Of a DNA stretch of 64,000 nucleotides, positions 48,832 through 60,545 are shown in pieces. Each line of letters begins with the position of its first letter. Position 1 is the stretch's first letter. Below the pieces are notes generated by a model. That model was not told where the DNA came from. It worked only from the letters and a program-made list of their open reading frames with translations, and did no database searches. The translations under genes were made by a program, and so were the position numbers. The stretch comes from Oryza sativa Japonica Group (taxonomy: Eukaryota > Streptophyta > Magnoliopsida > Poales > Poaceae), in contig NC_089036.1 in assembly GCF_034140825.1 (NCBI RefSeq), forward strand, positions 1,445,001 to 1,509,000, written 5' to 3'.

Positions 48832-49045
48832 TATGACATGCACATATACGGTAAGTAGTTCTTCCATCTTGTACCATTTTCGCCTCCTTTATTGCCCACT
48901 GCATGCATCTCTCACTCCTATGGGTACTAAACTTGTCATCTTCTCAACGTGTCTGAAGAGTGACACAGCTTCAATTTCCAGTATACTGTTTATCTTTCTT
49001 TGTGTTTAATTGAGGGATCATTTGCGAGGAAGACATGCATGTGAG

Positions 49046-49130
49046 AAAGGGTTTTTCGGCTAGCTCCACAAGCTGAGTTAGCCGGTCTGGATTCGAAGTC
49101 TCACCCCTTCTAAGAGTTAGGGTTACTACT
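49046..49130. repeat. Possible tRNA-derived SINE fragment
   Basis: Contains GGCTAGCTCCACAAGCTGAG (A-box-like) followed by GGTCTGGATTCGAAGTCTCA (B-box-like). No poly-T tail or duplication that I can define. Confidence 0.3.
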
Positions 49131-49611
49131 ATTTTATCAGTTCACTTAATTTTTGCTAAAAAGAAAAGGATCTGACAAGCACAAGCCTCATGCATCATGC
49201 AATTTATCTAGTACTCTGACCGTACAAAACATAAGGAATTTTAGATGATAGAACATACCACAGTACTACGAATATGGACAGATAATATATCTAGATTATA
49301 ATGATAGGATGTGTTCTATCCATCCAAAATTTCTTATATTTTAGGAGTACAGAGTACTATCGCTGTCTCTTCACAAAATTTAAGACCAAAGAGAGGCATG
49401 CAGTTGATCAAATTTAACTACCAACTACCTACTGCTAGCTCATAAACACACCACACATATATATGTAGATACATTGAGAGAGAGATCATCGAGATGGACG
49501 TTACAGTAGATCGTTGGAGGTGCAAACAAGCAGTGAGACCGGCCACCACTGCACATACATACATGGGTCGGCACTAACACACAAGTTCAGGCACTTTCCA
49601 TGTAATCTTGG

Positions 49612-49633
49612 TAGGCTTCGGAGGCATCAGGAA
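49612..49633 (+). promoter_or_regulatory. Candidate miR2118 target site (strong)
   Basis: The 3' core GGAGGCATCAGGAA is an exact complement of the miR2118 5' part as I recall it; about 20 of 22 positions fit the best family member. Expected cut between 49623 and 49624, with phased 21-nt products from 49624 on. Confidence 0.75.
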
Positions 49634-50710
49634 TCGATGATGCGTGAAATTATGTCGTTGGGGTTAGAGCCTACGCTCGATCGTCGCTGATAGTTTGAAC
49701 ATATGCACGAACATCAACGATAACAGAATCCCTACCTAGTCTTGATGGACCATTAGAAAATGACGTTGAATTACCGTGTGATACTTCCTCTATCTAAGGC
49801 GTGCATATATTCCAAGATTCAACTTTAAAAACATTTGACCAACAATTATTATAATATAATATAAATTTTATTTGCTAAAATTAATATCATTGGATTGAAA
49901 TTTAAATTTACTTTAAGATGGTTATAATTTTATTTCAATAAACCTTATACTTATAGTATATGATATTGTAAATTATAAGTCAAAGATTAGTTTTGAAAAC
50001 TGTGCCAAGTTTGATCATGCCTTATATTACAAATAAACCTTAATAGTATATTAATTCTTCCTTAGCCTCCGTGGTCGTGTGTCCCCGAGCATTAGAGGCC
50101 GGCGTGCTGCCTTTTGATTTCCCGTTCAAGCTAGCCAGATGACCGGCTGCAGCGTATGTGTTAGTTGATATTGTGAAATCAGTGACCATCTTATTTACTC
50201 AGATCATGTTTGCGAGTTGAGAAGGGCGAACTGATGGTTAATTAGGAAATGTTACTACTTTTTCTTTAAAAAAATACTTCTGAATTTTTCTTAAAATCGT
50301 TGATGATCGTGGGCACTCTCTGGCCAGGTTGCGTGGATCAATGATGATCGTGACAGTGTTCATCGGTGTGTAGTGACAGCACATTTTGGACCCTACATGC
50401 AAATCAATATATTGACTGAATTTTACAGTTTTTCTTAATTTTTTGTTGAATTTGATCAAAGTTTATTCAAATCCAATCAATACCTGTTAAAATTTTTATA
50501 AAATTTCAGTCCGAAAAGTGCCGACAATAACAGAATTTCGTAAATTTTGGTCCTACCGAAAGCACCGAAATCGAAAGGGCAAACCCTCATAGTGAGTAGT
50601 GACTGGTGAGATCCTTGGGGACGGCCGGGTGTGCCAACAGCTGCGGATCATTTCAGTGTTCATCAGTTATGTCCATTAATTGCCTGTATCTTGAACCACA
50701 TATCAAGGAA

Positions 50711-51176
50711 ACAAAAAAGAGAGAGAAGAGCAGCTAACTATAGATTTGTAGCCAGCTACAGTATAAAGTGCTAGACGTAATGTGTGTATGGCATGTGGGA
50801 CAAGATATCAATAGTATAGTATATGTTTATAGGTAACTATTGTATGTATTGGCTATTAAATTGATTATAGATGATTTGCAGCTATTAATTACTCCCTCCG
50901 TATTCGTAAAGGAAGTTGTTTTGGACAGCGACACGGTCTCAAAAACACAAATTTGACTTCTTGTTTCTATAAAAATATTTATTGGAAAGTGATATATGTA
51001 TACTTTTATGAAAGTATTTTTCAAGACAAATCTATTCATTTAAATTTTATATTTTCAAACTCAACAACTTAAGAGTTACTCATGATTTATATTCTCAAGA
51101 TTTGACTTAAACATTGTTCTAAACGACTTCCTTTATGAGTACGGAGGGAGTAGCTCTACTATTAAACTTGCTCTAA
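50711..51176. mobile_element. MITE of the GAGCAAGTTTAATA family, split by a Stowaway
   Basis: Matches the element at 58442-58690 over AGAGAAGAGCAGC, GACGTAATGTGTGTATG and CTATTAAACTTGCTCT. The match is interrupted by a complete Stowaway (50892-51150). Left end uncertain. Confidence 0.65.
50892..51150. mobile_element. Stowaway MITE nested in another MITE
   Basis: CTCCCTCCGTATTCGTAAAG and CTTTATGAGTACGGAGGGAG are inverse ends; TA duplicated at 50890-50891 and 51151-51152. Confidence 0.85.
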
Positions 51177-51327
51177 ACCCGCCGTGTGTTGTGCTCGCCA
51201 CGAGGCGCCGATGCTGAGGGTCACAGTGCCACGCCGCGCCGCCAACGCCGGCTGGTTTGATGATTCGATCCCATGGCAAACCCTACCACGTGAGTGCTAG
51301 CCAGCTTAGGGGGAATGCACGCACGTA

Positions 51328-51474
51328 CTCTCTCCGTCCCAAAAAAAAAACCAACCTCGTATTAGGATGTGACATAACCGGTACAATGAATCTGGACATA
51401 CTCTATGTACATATTCGTTGTACCAGAATATATCACATCCTAGTATTAGGTTGTCTTTTTTGAGACGGAGGAAG
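51328..51474. mobile_element. Short Stowaway MITE, 147 bp
   Basis: CTCTCTCCGTCCC and GAGACGGAGGAAG ends with TA on both sides. The arms pair almost throughout, including CGTATTAGGATGTGAC and its partner, giving a near-full hairpin. Confidence 0.8.
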
Positions 51475-51794
51475 TATGTGCCTTTCCGGTGGGCTGTGCA
51501 GTGACTGGGTTGGTGCCTTTTGGGCTTTTAGTTTGGCGAGGAACCGTAATGTTTTGACCCATTGATACATACTACTACCATGCCTTCTTCACCGGCCGTC
51601 TAGCGTGTCATGATGACACATAGACACAGACACCCATAAACACGCGCGTACACACCCACCTCATGATAAGTACGAAGTAACTCCCTTTAATATGCTTTTT
51701 ATGATCTTGACAAAATTAAAGAAACGAAACGGTCTTTTTAATTGCTCCCAACTAGTGCAAGTACACGTTGATTGTTGCTTGACCATAAAAGCAA

Positions 51795-51821
51795 CAGAGA
51801 GAGAGAGAGAGAGAGAGAGAG
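51795..51821. repeat. AG microsatellite
   Basis: About 13 uninterrupted AG/GA units. Confidence 0.9.
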
Positions 51822-52973
51822 TCATCAATCGGTAATACTACAAGATGGATGCAAGCAAGTGCGTGTGTCGATCTAGTTAGCCATGGAAGACAGCAGGAAC
51901 CAGTTAGTTGTAGAAATATGAGGTCGTCTGTAGCAGCTGAGCGTAGCCACTGTATGGTGTGTGCGCTGACTTGCAGCCAAATTCCAAGCGGTGGTGCCAT
52001 CTTCACTGGAGGCGCAGCTGCAAAATCTTGGTCATCATAGGCGCTATGCAACGGCTGCACAATGGATTAATACGGGAGGGGGTTCATTAATTTTTCCCCG
52101 TGCACATCAAATGTGTACTAGGTGTTCTTAATTTTCTCCTATAATGGACTTCTGCGTACACATTAGCCGTCAAGCCAGCAATTTGTTGGTCTTGGTTGTA
52201 TCCCTTCCTTGCAAATTGAGTGGGACTCGATCCATATGCATATGAGAATTTTATTTTAAGTACATATTGATTGTTAATTGGTTTCTAGTTGCTATGTACA
52301 CAGTCGTATGTCAAGGTTTGCACTTTCGATTTTGGCGAAAATTTCAGTAATTTCAGCGGGACCACAATTTACGAAATTTCATGATTTTAAGCACTTTTCA
52401 TTTGTTTGAAATTTTAATAGATTTTGACTGAATTTGAATAATCTTTGACCAATTTCAACATAAAATTAAGAACATCTAAAAATTCCGGTCGATATATTGA
52501 CTTGTCGGTGGGGTTCGAAATTACCGAAATTGCAATCACAATGTAAGTACCTTCGCTTGGGAAAGTACTATGTTTTGGAAGTTCTTCGACATATATATAC
52601 TATATATTGTCTCACTCATCATGTATGCATGTTTCCGTTTTAATCTTCTTCCTCAAAAGATTAAAGTTGGATTTAACTACTCCCAACAAGTACCCACTGC
52701 TAGGTGTACATCCTCATAATAAACACATCAACTAGTCATAGTTGAAATATTCAGTGCCACATCTAGACACACGCACGAAGAGCTGATCACAATTGATCGA
52801 GACATGTTTTGACTTTTGAGGTTTCAAAAATCAATTAAACAAACACAGCAAGGCCCTCTATATCTGCCATATGAATGTGTGCACTGTTGGTTGATGCTAT
52901 ATCTACCAAGTACAAGCTAGTTTGCTGTCAAGCTATAGCTGCTTGCATTGCGTATGTTTGGGTATATAACTAT

Positions 52974-53318
52974 GGGCCCGTTTAGTTCTCCAAATTTTTT
53001 TCCTAAAAACATCACATCAAATCTTTAGACATATGTATGAAGCATTAAATATAGATAAAAAGAAAAACTAATTGCACAGTTATGGGGGAAATCGCGAGAC
53101 GAATCTTTTAAGTCTAATTAGTCCGTGATTAACCATAAGTGCTATATTAACCCACATGTGCTAATGACGGCTTAATTAGTCTCAAAAGATTCGTCTCACG
53201 GTTTCCAGACAAGTTCTGAAATTAGTTTTTTCATTCGTATCCGGAAACCCCTTTCGACATCCGGTCAAACGTTCGATGTGACACTCAAAAATTTTCTTTT
53301 TCCCGACTAAACACACCC
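52974..53318. mobile_element. Tourist-like MITE inserted in a PHAS unit
   Basis: GGGCCCGTTTAGTT at the left and GACTAAACACACCC at the right, with TAT on both sides. It splits block A from the site at 53330. A fragment of a related element lies at 55940-56150 (AGATTCGTCTTGTAATTTC). Confidence 0.75.
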
Positions 53319-53329
53319 TATACCTATCT

Positions 53330-53351
53330 AGGCTTGGGGGGGCAACAGGAA
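53330..53351 (+). promoter_or_regulatory. Candidate miR2118 target site (altered)
   Basis: AGGCTTGGGGGGGCAACAGG followed by AA: same frame of conserved bases as the other sites but with one extra G and A-to-G in the core. May be weakened. Confidence 0.5.
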
Positions 53352-54665
53352 CATTTGTGACAAGAGGTCAACTCAAAAAGGATAGCGCCCACTTGCAACC
53401 GATGCTGTGCACACGTTCCTAATAGCGAGGAGTTGTTGGTGTACACAGGTACCGGTCACATCTCTACTCTCTTCATGATGTGCCAACGGGCAGCTACGAT
53501 AAGTGCGTTGTCCCAGCTCTTCATCTTGATGTTTACTACTATCATATTCCGATGTAATGAGCATGATAATCATCAGCATTGCACACTTTTTTTTGGACGA
53601 TCGGAGTACGCATACTGATATCTTGTATTCATTGTGGAACAAGCACGTCAACACCTAGTTGTGAACCCAAAGCAAAATTAACTAGAATTCTAACATATTA
53701 GGCTGCCCCCCTTTGAAACGGAGGACTTTTAAAGTTATTTTTGAAGGATTTAATTTCGTAAGGAATTTTTGGTATGGAATCCTTTGATCCATAGGAAAGG
53801 ATCATAATTTTCCATGTTACATTCCTATGGCTCGATTTTGTAGAAAAATAAGCAAAAGTTAAATTTTGTTGGAAACTTTCATTTGCTTTGGGTTTTCCTT
53901 CTTACGATGGTATATCAAAGAGTTCCTCTTCTTCTTTTGTGTGTTTTTCTTTCCCGTGGAATTAGAGAAGCAGTTGGGCCCGAATAAGAGATGCAGCTGG
54001 AATGCATAAGTGGAAGGCAGATAAAGACTACTACTAAATACGGGAAACGAATTTTTGTCCCTCGCATGGCATTTTAATAAGTCATCATTTTTTTTTAGAA
54101 AAATAGCAAGATAGATCGATATATAATATATCACTTCATAAACATGCAAGTACGAATTCAGTTTATACAATTAAAAATAAAAACAACAAATTTGGCTCTG
54201 AATTACCCATTCTACTTAGAGTCAAATATGTTTTTCTACCTTTATAATTTGAATTTGAACTGCATGCATGTTTGTGAAGTGGCATATCATATATTGATCC
54301 ATCTCTTACAAAATTTTATTCAAATCTTTCGATATTTTTCGAGCAACATGTAAAATCGAGGCAACATCCCCTCCAGGAATGAAATAGATCGGGTTTCCCC
54401 GAAAGATGTTGCGATATCAATGGGTACAGGAACATATATATGTCATTCTCTTATATATACAACACACCATATGGTCATATAACGGACATACTTTATTCAT
54501 TTCTGCCTCATCGATCATGCATAGTGTAACACGGAAGATACAAGCACACATTGTGAATTTTGTGTACCTGCGTGATTCACTCTTTAGAAAATTTAAGACA
54601 GCCATTCATTTAATTTAACTGGTCCCAGCTAGCCAAGCCAACTAGCTAGCTCACAAACACATTAT

Positions 54666-54808
54666 GGCCTTGTTTAGTTCCAAAGTTTTTCTTTAAACTT
54701 TCAACTTTTTCATTACATCAAAACTTTCCTACACACATAAATTTTTAACTTTTCCAACTTTAATTTTCAATTTCAACTAAACTTTTAATTTTGATGTGAA
54801 CTAAACAC
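54666..54808. mobile_element. Short MITE with GTTTAGTTC ends
   Basis: GGCCTTGTTTAGTTCCAAAG at the left and GTGAACTAAACAC at the right; interior rich in CTTTCAACTTTT and its complement. It interrupts block B. Confidence 0.6.
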
Positions 54809-54969
54809 GTACGTAGCGAGAGATATATATCAACGATCAATGGAGTTGGATGGATGCTGGATTGTTGGGGAGGTGCAAAAAATGCAAAATAAACAATAAT
54901 AAGACTGATCAAGTAGGTACAATAAACAGTAAACTAAGGCATTGTCCATCTAGCTATAGCTAGGGTATA

Positions 54970-55208
54970 CTCCCTCCGTCCAAAAAAAAAGACAAATGCT
55001 GGTTTCCGTGTCCAACGTTTGACCGTCCGTCTTATTTGAAAAAAAATTATAAAAATAATTAAAAAGATAAGTCGCGCATAAAGTATTAATCATGTTTTAT
55101 CATCTAACAACAATAAAAATATTAATTATAGAAAAATTTCATATAAGATGATAGTCAAACGTTGGCACGGGAACTCACGGTTTGACTTTTTTTTTTGGAC
55201 GGTGGGAG
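54970..55208. mobile_element. Stowaway MITE directly abutting a miR2118-like site
   Basis: CTCCCTCCGTCCAAAAAAAA and TTTTTTTGGACGGTGGGAG are inverse ends with TA at 54968-54969 and 55209-55210. The right TA is also the first two bases of the site at 55209. Confidence 0.85.
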
Positions 55209-55230
55209 TATGCTTGGAAGGCATCAGGAA
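55209..55230 (+). promoter_or_regulatory. Candidate miR2118 target site (strong)
   Basis: TATGCTTGGAAGGCATCAGG followed by AA; about 19 of 22 positions fit, with the seed-pairing GGCATCAGGAA exact. Expected cut between 55220 and 55221. Confidence 0.7.
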
Positions 55231-55354
55231 TGTGTGATGCACGTACAAAAGCTGACCACTGACGGTCACACAATGTCGACCCAAGCGTGACGGATGTGCA
55301 GATCACGGTGGTCTTTGTGTACTTGCACATGAGAGCCCTGGCTGATCATAAGTT

Positions 55355-55597
55355 GTTTTATATTATAAGTTTGACTTTTTTACTAGTCAAACTTTATTAA
55401 ATTTAACTAATTTATAGAAAAATTTAGTAATATCTAAAATATTAAATTAGTTTTATTAAATCTAATATTAAATATATTTTGATAATATGTTTGTTTTTAT
55501 TGAAAATACTACTATATTTTTTTATAAATTCGATCAAATTTTAAAATGTTTGACTAAGAAAAAAGATTAAATGATTTGTAATATGAAACGGAGTGAG
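55355..55597. mobile_element. Stowaway-like MITE, one end worn
   Basis: TTTATATTATAAGTTTGACT at the left and TTGTAATATGAAACGGAGTG at the right; similar layout to 30392-30646. Confidence 0.5.
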
Positions 55598-56250
55598 TAA
55601 TGCTTATCTTCTCGCATGACAGACGGCTAATCTGATGACTAGTTAGTTTCCTTCTCTTGCCGGCTGCTTTCCTAATTTCTTTATAAAAAAAAAGACTATG
55701 CACGCGATGACCTCTCTATCTTAGGGCTGTATCCAAACCATGCACGCGACACTATGGAATTAATTGATGTCTCACCCACATGTGTGCTATCGTTTTAGTT
55801 TAGACCATAAGAAACCTACATCAGCAGACTGACTGTAGTGATCTACACATCAAACTTATAATCACTACACATCAAACCTATATGTAGGTGAAAGAGAGTG
55901 GAAGACAGAAGAAAGAAGCACTGGCAAACTTTCTTAACGTTTGCCTAATTAATCTGTTATTAGCGAATGTGGGTTACTGTAACACTTATGACTAATCATA
56001 GTCTAATTAGATTTAAAAGATTCGTCTTGTAATTTCTCTCTAATTATACAATTGATTTTTTAATTTATCTATATTTAATACTCTATGCATGTATCCAAAG
56101 ATTCAATGTGATGTTTTTGAGAAAGTTTTCTAGGAACTAAACAAGGCCTAATTGAGATTGGAAAAATTAAAAGGTGTGTGTGTATGGGAGACGTGCACAG
56201 ATAAGCATGCAACTAGCTACATACTATGTAGAAAGGTGATATGTTGGCTA

Positions 56251-56480
56251 CTCCCTCCATCAAAAAAAAAAACCTGGGTTTCCGTGTCCAACGTTTGACT
56301 CTCCGTTTTATATGATTTATTTTTATAATTAGTATTTTCATTGTTGTTAGATGATAAAACATGATTAATACTTTATGTGTGACTTGTCTTTTTTAATTTT
56401 TTTCACATTTTTTTAAATAAGATGAACGGTCAAACGTTGGACACGGAAATCCATGAGTTTTTGTTTTGGGACGGAGGGAG
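56251..56480. mobile_element. Stowaway MITE
   Basis: CTCCCTCCATC and GGGACGGAGGGAG ends with TA on both sides. The inner arm TTTCCGTGTCCAACGTTTGA is shared with the element at 54970, so both are of one subfamily. Confidence 0.85.
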
Positions 56481-56770
56481 TATTTCTGAAGCCAATAGCT
56501 AAAATGGACTATTAGCCTTACTCTAATTAACGAGGTAGTGCATATATAACATATTTTTGGGAAGAATCAAATGAAGAGGTTAGCTGACCGGTCATACACA
56601 TGTAGTACATTGCTTGCTGCTGACCTCTACAAATACAAGTTATATACTCGTAGTATCCTAATACGTATTGTTGTGCTAGTACACAACATCTAGCTAGCTG
56701 TATGCATGAATGCAAAGCTAATGCTGAGGCACATCTCGGCCTAGATCCATCCATCCATCGATTCCATATC

Positions 56771-56792
56771 TCGGCCTGGGAGGCATTGGGAA
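56771..56792 (+). promoter_or_regulatory. Candidate miR2118 target site
   Basis: GGCCTGGGAGGCATTGGGAA: central GGGAGGCAT exact, with a G-U-type change near the 3' end. About 18 of 22 positions fit. Expected cut between 56782 and 56783. Confidence 0.65.
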
Positions 56793-57033
56793 GCGTTGAT
56801 GCACGAAGGCTAGTCTCTGAGGTTGGCGTCTGCCGGTTGCCGCCGCTGTAAACTCTGCCGTGGCGCCGCGGGCCGAAGCAGGCCTTGCGGTTTGCAATGC
56901 TGACAGCGTACGCCTCTAACCGATCGATGTGCCTACTGGCATGTACAGTGGACACAAGGGGCCTGTTCGTTGTGCCTACAGCTGCCACCATATATCTTCA
57001 TTGTATTTTACTGTAGCAGCTGGTTATCAACTA

Positions 57034-57267
57034 CTCCCTCCCTCCGTCCCATAATATAAGGGAATATAAGTGATTTTAAGTTTTTGCTTGTGCTTTTTGA
57101 CCACTCATTTTATTCAAAAAAAATAGAATTATTATTATTTTTTGACTTACCTTATTATCCAAAATACTTTAAACACAACTTTTCATTTTTTATATTTGCA
57201 TAAATTTTTTGAATAAGACGAGTGGTCAAACAGTACAAGCATTCCTTATATTATGGGACGGAGGGAG
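57034..57267. mobile_element. Stowaway MITE
   Basis: CTCCGTCCCATAATATAAGG and CCTTATATTATGGGACGGAG are perfect inverse ends inside TA-flanked CTCCCTC/GAGGGAG. Confidence 0.9.
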
Positions 57268-57770
57268 TAGCAGCATCGAACACACCCAAGGACAATACGT
57301 GAAACTGGATTTGGAGTTCTGGAGTTAGACACAGCTGATTCGGTGCCCTGCTTTGTGTACCCGCCTGATCGCTCGCAAAGATAGGGTTCACAGATCGATA
57401 AAGATGAAACTTGACAATTTGCTGGACAATTTGCCAACATTCCTTCTCTAATGAAATGCATATGTTTCCCTTTTTATCTTAGCCTTTCAGTAATTATTCT
57501 CTTGATGGATAGAGAAACAAATTCTGTAAAATAATGCGAAAATGTATATATATGTAATTAGTAGCACTGACTACCGGTTAAATAATTAATTAAATCTTAC
57601 ACGGAGCCTCGGTTGGTATATATATGTATATGTTCTTGTCATCGCCGTCTTGCTTTTGGCTGCTGTCATAAAAAAGCTAACTCTCGATAATTAATTTATG
57701 TCCAAACATCTTCTTCAGAAAATTAAGTTAAAACCGAAAGGAGCTGCAAATTCAATTGATTTTTTATATA

Positions 57771-57976
57771 CTCCTTCCATCCAAAAGTCTGAAAACTATT
57801 TTTTTTCACCAAAACCAAAGAGCAATGTGATAAAACCAATGGACATACAACTAATAAGTACTAAGATGACTTCTTGGATTCCGATCAACAATTTAATTTA
57901 GCACATGATAATTACAAATAGGACTTAGACTTTTAAAAAAACAAAAAATATAATATATCTTAAACTTTTGGAGTGA
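57771..57976. mobile_element. Stowaway-like MITE, diverged
   Basis: CTCCTTCCATCCAAAAGTCT and CTTAAACTTTTGGAGTGAG are worn inverse ends. Confidence 0.5.
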
Positions 57977-57997
57977 GCTAGAGAGTACTATTGACTA

Positions 57998-58207
57998 CTT
58001 CTTCCGTCCTAAAAAAAACTCAACTTCTGGAGTTTGAATTTTGTCAAAAAAAAAACCAAATTTTATCCTTCAATACCCTTTACCTACCTATCACCATTAT
58101 ACTTTTTTCAATAATGATGGGCATTTTGATCATTTTCACTCTTTACTAATTTTGCATTGGGATGTTATGGTTGGATTTTGGATTTTATATGGGACGTACA
58201 GAGGGAG
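57998..58207. mobile_element. Stowaway-like MITE
   Basis: CTTCTTCCGTCCTAAAAAAA and ATATGGGACGTACAGAGGGAG ends (outermost bases); TA at the left flank and TA after the right end. Confidence 0.65.
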
Positions 58208-58441
58208 TACTCAGCAACCAACGCATCCAGTCATTAGACTCATTACCATATGTTCATAAATGCATATAGACGACATAAAGAGCAAAGATCGAGCTGATCA
58301 ATCAATCAATCCGAGGTGTGTGTTGGGGTGCCAAAAATCAAACATGAAGAGCAAGCAAGGCCTCCGAAGGCCATGCCTCGTCCTTTTACCAAGTTAGCTA
58401 TAGTGCCCGGCCGTCAGCTGCTGGCTATCCGGGCCCTTATC

Positions 58442-58690
58442 AGAGCAGGTACAATATAGCAGACTATTAGCCAACTATAAACATATTTTAATAAGATAAA
58501 AAATAAGAGAGAAGAGCAGCGGGCTACAGATCTGTAGCCAGCTGCAGCACGGACTCTAAGACGTAATGTGTGTATGATAGGTGAGACCATACACTAATAG
58601 TATAATAAGAAATTATTGTATGAATTGGCTATTAGATTGGCTACGGATGAATTGGAGTTAGTAGTGGGCTATACTATTAAACTTGCTCTT
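58442..58690. mobile_element. MITE of the GAGCAAGTTTAATA family
   Basis: Left CAGAGCAGGTACAATATAGC and right ATACTATTAAACTTGCTCT are inverse ends. Truncates block A of an incomplete PHAS unit. Confidence 0.7.
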
Positions 58691-58695
58691 AGCTA

Positions 58696-59200
58696 CTCCC
58701 CCGTCCCTAAATATTTGACGTCGTTGACTTTTTTAAATATGTTTGATCGTTCGTCTTATTCAAAAACTTTTGTGAATACTATTCAAAAACTTAAGTAGTA
58801 CTAGTATATTTAACAATGAATCAAATGATAGGAAAAGAACTAATAATTACTTAAATTTTTTGAATAGAGTAAATTTTAGAAAACTGTAACTTTGTGACAA
58901 AACTATCAGTTTGTTGCAACAATAGCGTGAGAAATTCATAAAACTGTAACTTTTACGTTATATGCTGCTACAGTACATATAGGTGACAACTGTAGTAGCG
59001 TATGACATAAAAGTTGCAATTTTATGATAATTTTCCACACTATTGTCGCAACAAACTGAAACATATCGCTAATGTTGTAGCAAACTGATAGTTTTGTCAC
59101 TAAAGTTGCAGTTTTCTAAAATTTACTCATTTGAATAAGACGAACGGTTAAACATGTTTATAAAAAGTCAACGTCATCAAATATTTAGAGACCGAGGGAG
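58696..59200. mobile_element. Large palindromic Stowaway-like element, 505 bp
   Basis: The ends CTCCCCCGTCCCTAAATATT and AATATTTAGAGACCGAGGGAG (outermost bases), with TA on both sides, continue as long arms (CGTCTTATTCAAA and its complement). A second nested palindrome at 58870-59120 pairs GACAAAACTATCAGTTTG with CAAACTGATAGTTTTGTC. Confidence 0.8.
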
Positions 59201-59397
59201 TACTTCCATTGACACATAGTATATGCATTGTTAGGATAACTCTACCTATATATCTAGCCAGGGTCTTACCCTTGCCATACATGCGCGACAGTCCCGGCAG
59301 TTGATGTGCATGCCCTTCCCCTCCACTACTACAGCACATATCACATGGGTGCCGCTCCTATGAGTAGTAACGGTTGAATTAAACCTAGCACTGATAA

Positions 59398-59721
59398 GGG
59401 CAACCTCAATGTTGGGTTGCTGAATGAGCGATAGGGGTGGGCCCATGTGTAGATAGCTTTAGCTATATCTATCTCTACAATGGTTATGGCCTTGGATGAG
59501 AAACAAGCCGGGTCCCACTGGGTTCCATCAAAGAAGAAACATACCACCAATTCACAACCATATGCTGATAGGTTCCATTATATATCATTTTTTAATCTCT
59601 TAAGTTCAACTATAAGCTTAGAGCTGTTTTTAAGCATTTAATGCCTTATGTCCATGTCCACAATGTATATAGCTGAAAAAAAGTCTTAAGGCTCACTTTT
59701 ATGGTCACATTGTGGATGCCC
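59398..59721. mobile_element. Tourist/Harbinger-type MITE with TAA duplication
   Basis: GGGCAACCTCAATGTTG at the left and CATTGTGGATGCCC at the right; TAA at 59395-59397 and 59722-59724. 324 bp. Confidence 0.75.
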
Positions 59722-60523
59722 TAAGGGTTTCGTGCCCCTCAAACTCTCGTACACGTCCTAAAAATGCATAGCATTGAACGATGGAACAAACATTAGTGCC
59801 GGATGGAGAGCAAAACCGGCACCAAACAACATGAGCCGACCAGCGAGCCGAGAAAAAAAAAGTCTAGAATAACTCTGGACCACTCTTTCCTTCGATCCCA
59901 AGTCTCAAATATCCATCCATTCTCCCCCCTCACCCTGTCTCCTCGCTCTCCCCGTTTATTCCTTTTTGTCTTTCTGCGATGCCACCGCACCTCCGAGCTG
60001 TAGCTTCTTTCTCTTCTATTTTTATTTTTGGTGATGTGGACAAATCTCATGTATCCATTTTTGGATCCAACACTAGTTTTTAATTTTTCACTATATATAT
60101 ATGTAGCTTGCACTACATATTTTCCCTCGGTTTGAAAATGACTATTTTGGACGTTCTTCTACTCCTATATACTATATGTTGTCTCACTAATTGTGTATGC
60201 ATGTTTCCGTTTTAATTTTCTTCACAAAATTAAAGTTGGTTCTAACTACTCCCAACAAGTACTCACTGGTAGGTGTCCTCATAATAAACAAATCGACTAC
60301 TCCTAGTCCTAGTTGTGATATATATTCAGTACCACATCTAGACAAGAAAGCAGAGATCGAGCTGATCACAATCGAGACGAATGTTGGGGTTTCAAAAATC
60401 AAACAGTACACACAGCAAGGCCATCCATCATTGCAAGCATTGTGGGTTACTGTTCTACCAAGTAAATCTAGCGTTCTAGCTAGCTACTCACATTGCTCAT
60501 CTCTGGGTAACTAGCTACCAATC

Positions 60524-60545
60524 TAGGCTTGAGAGGCACCAGGAA
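60524..60545 (+). promoter_or_regulatory. Candidate miR2118 target site
   Basis: TAGGCTTGAGAGGCACCAGG followed by AA; about 19 of 22 positions fit. Expected cut between 60535 and 60536. The CACTA element starts 34 bp further on. Confidence 0.7.

Noticed and set aside
49788-50040. Stowaway-like sequence (ACTTCCTCTATCTAAGGCGT ... GCCTTATATTACAAATAAA)
   Set aside because: The ends are too worn to define an element with confidence.
56527-56991. 154-aa minus-strand ORF across a miR2118-like site
   Set aside because: No family resemblance, and the part ASTLPNASQAEI is just the antisense reading of the target motif. The same reading recurs at the other sites but is broken there.
49612-60545. The motif as a miR2118 gene on the minus strand
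   Set aside because: The minus strand does resemble miR2118 itself, but I see no matching star arm within about 150 nt at any copy. Recurrence with shared plus-strand flanks fits targets better.
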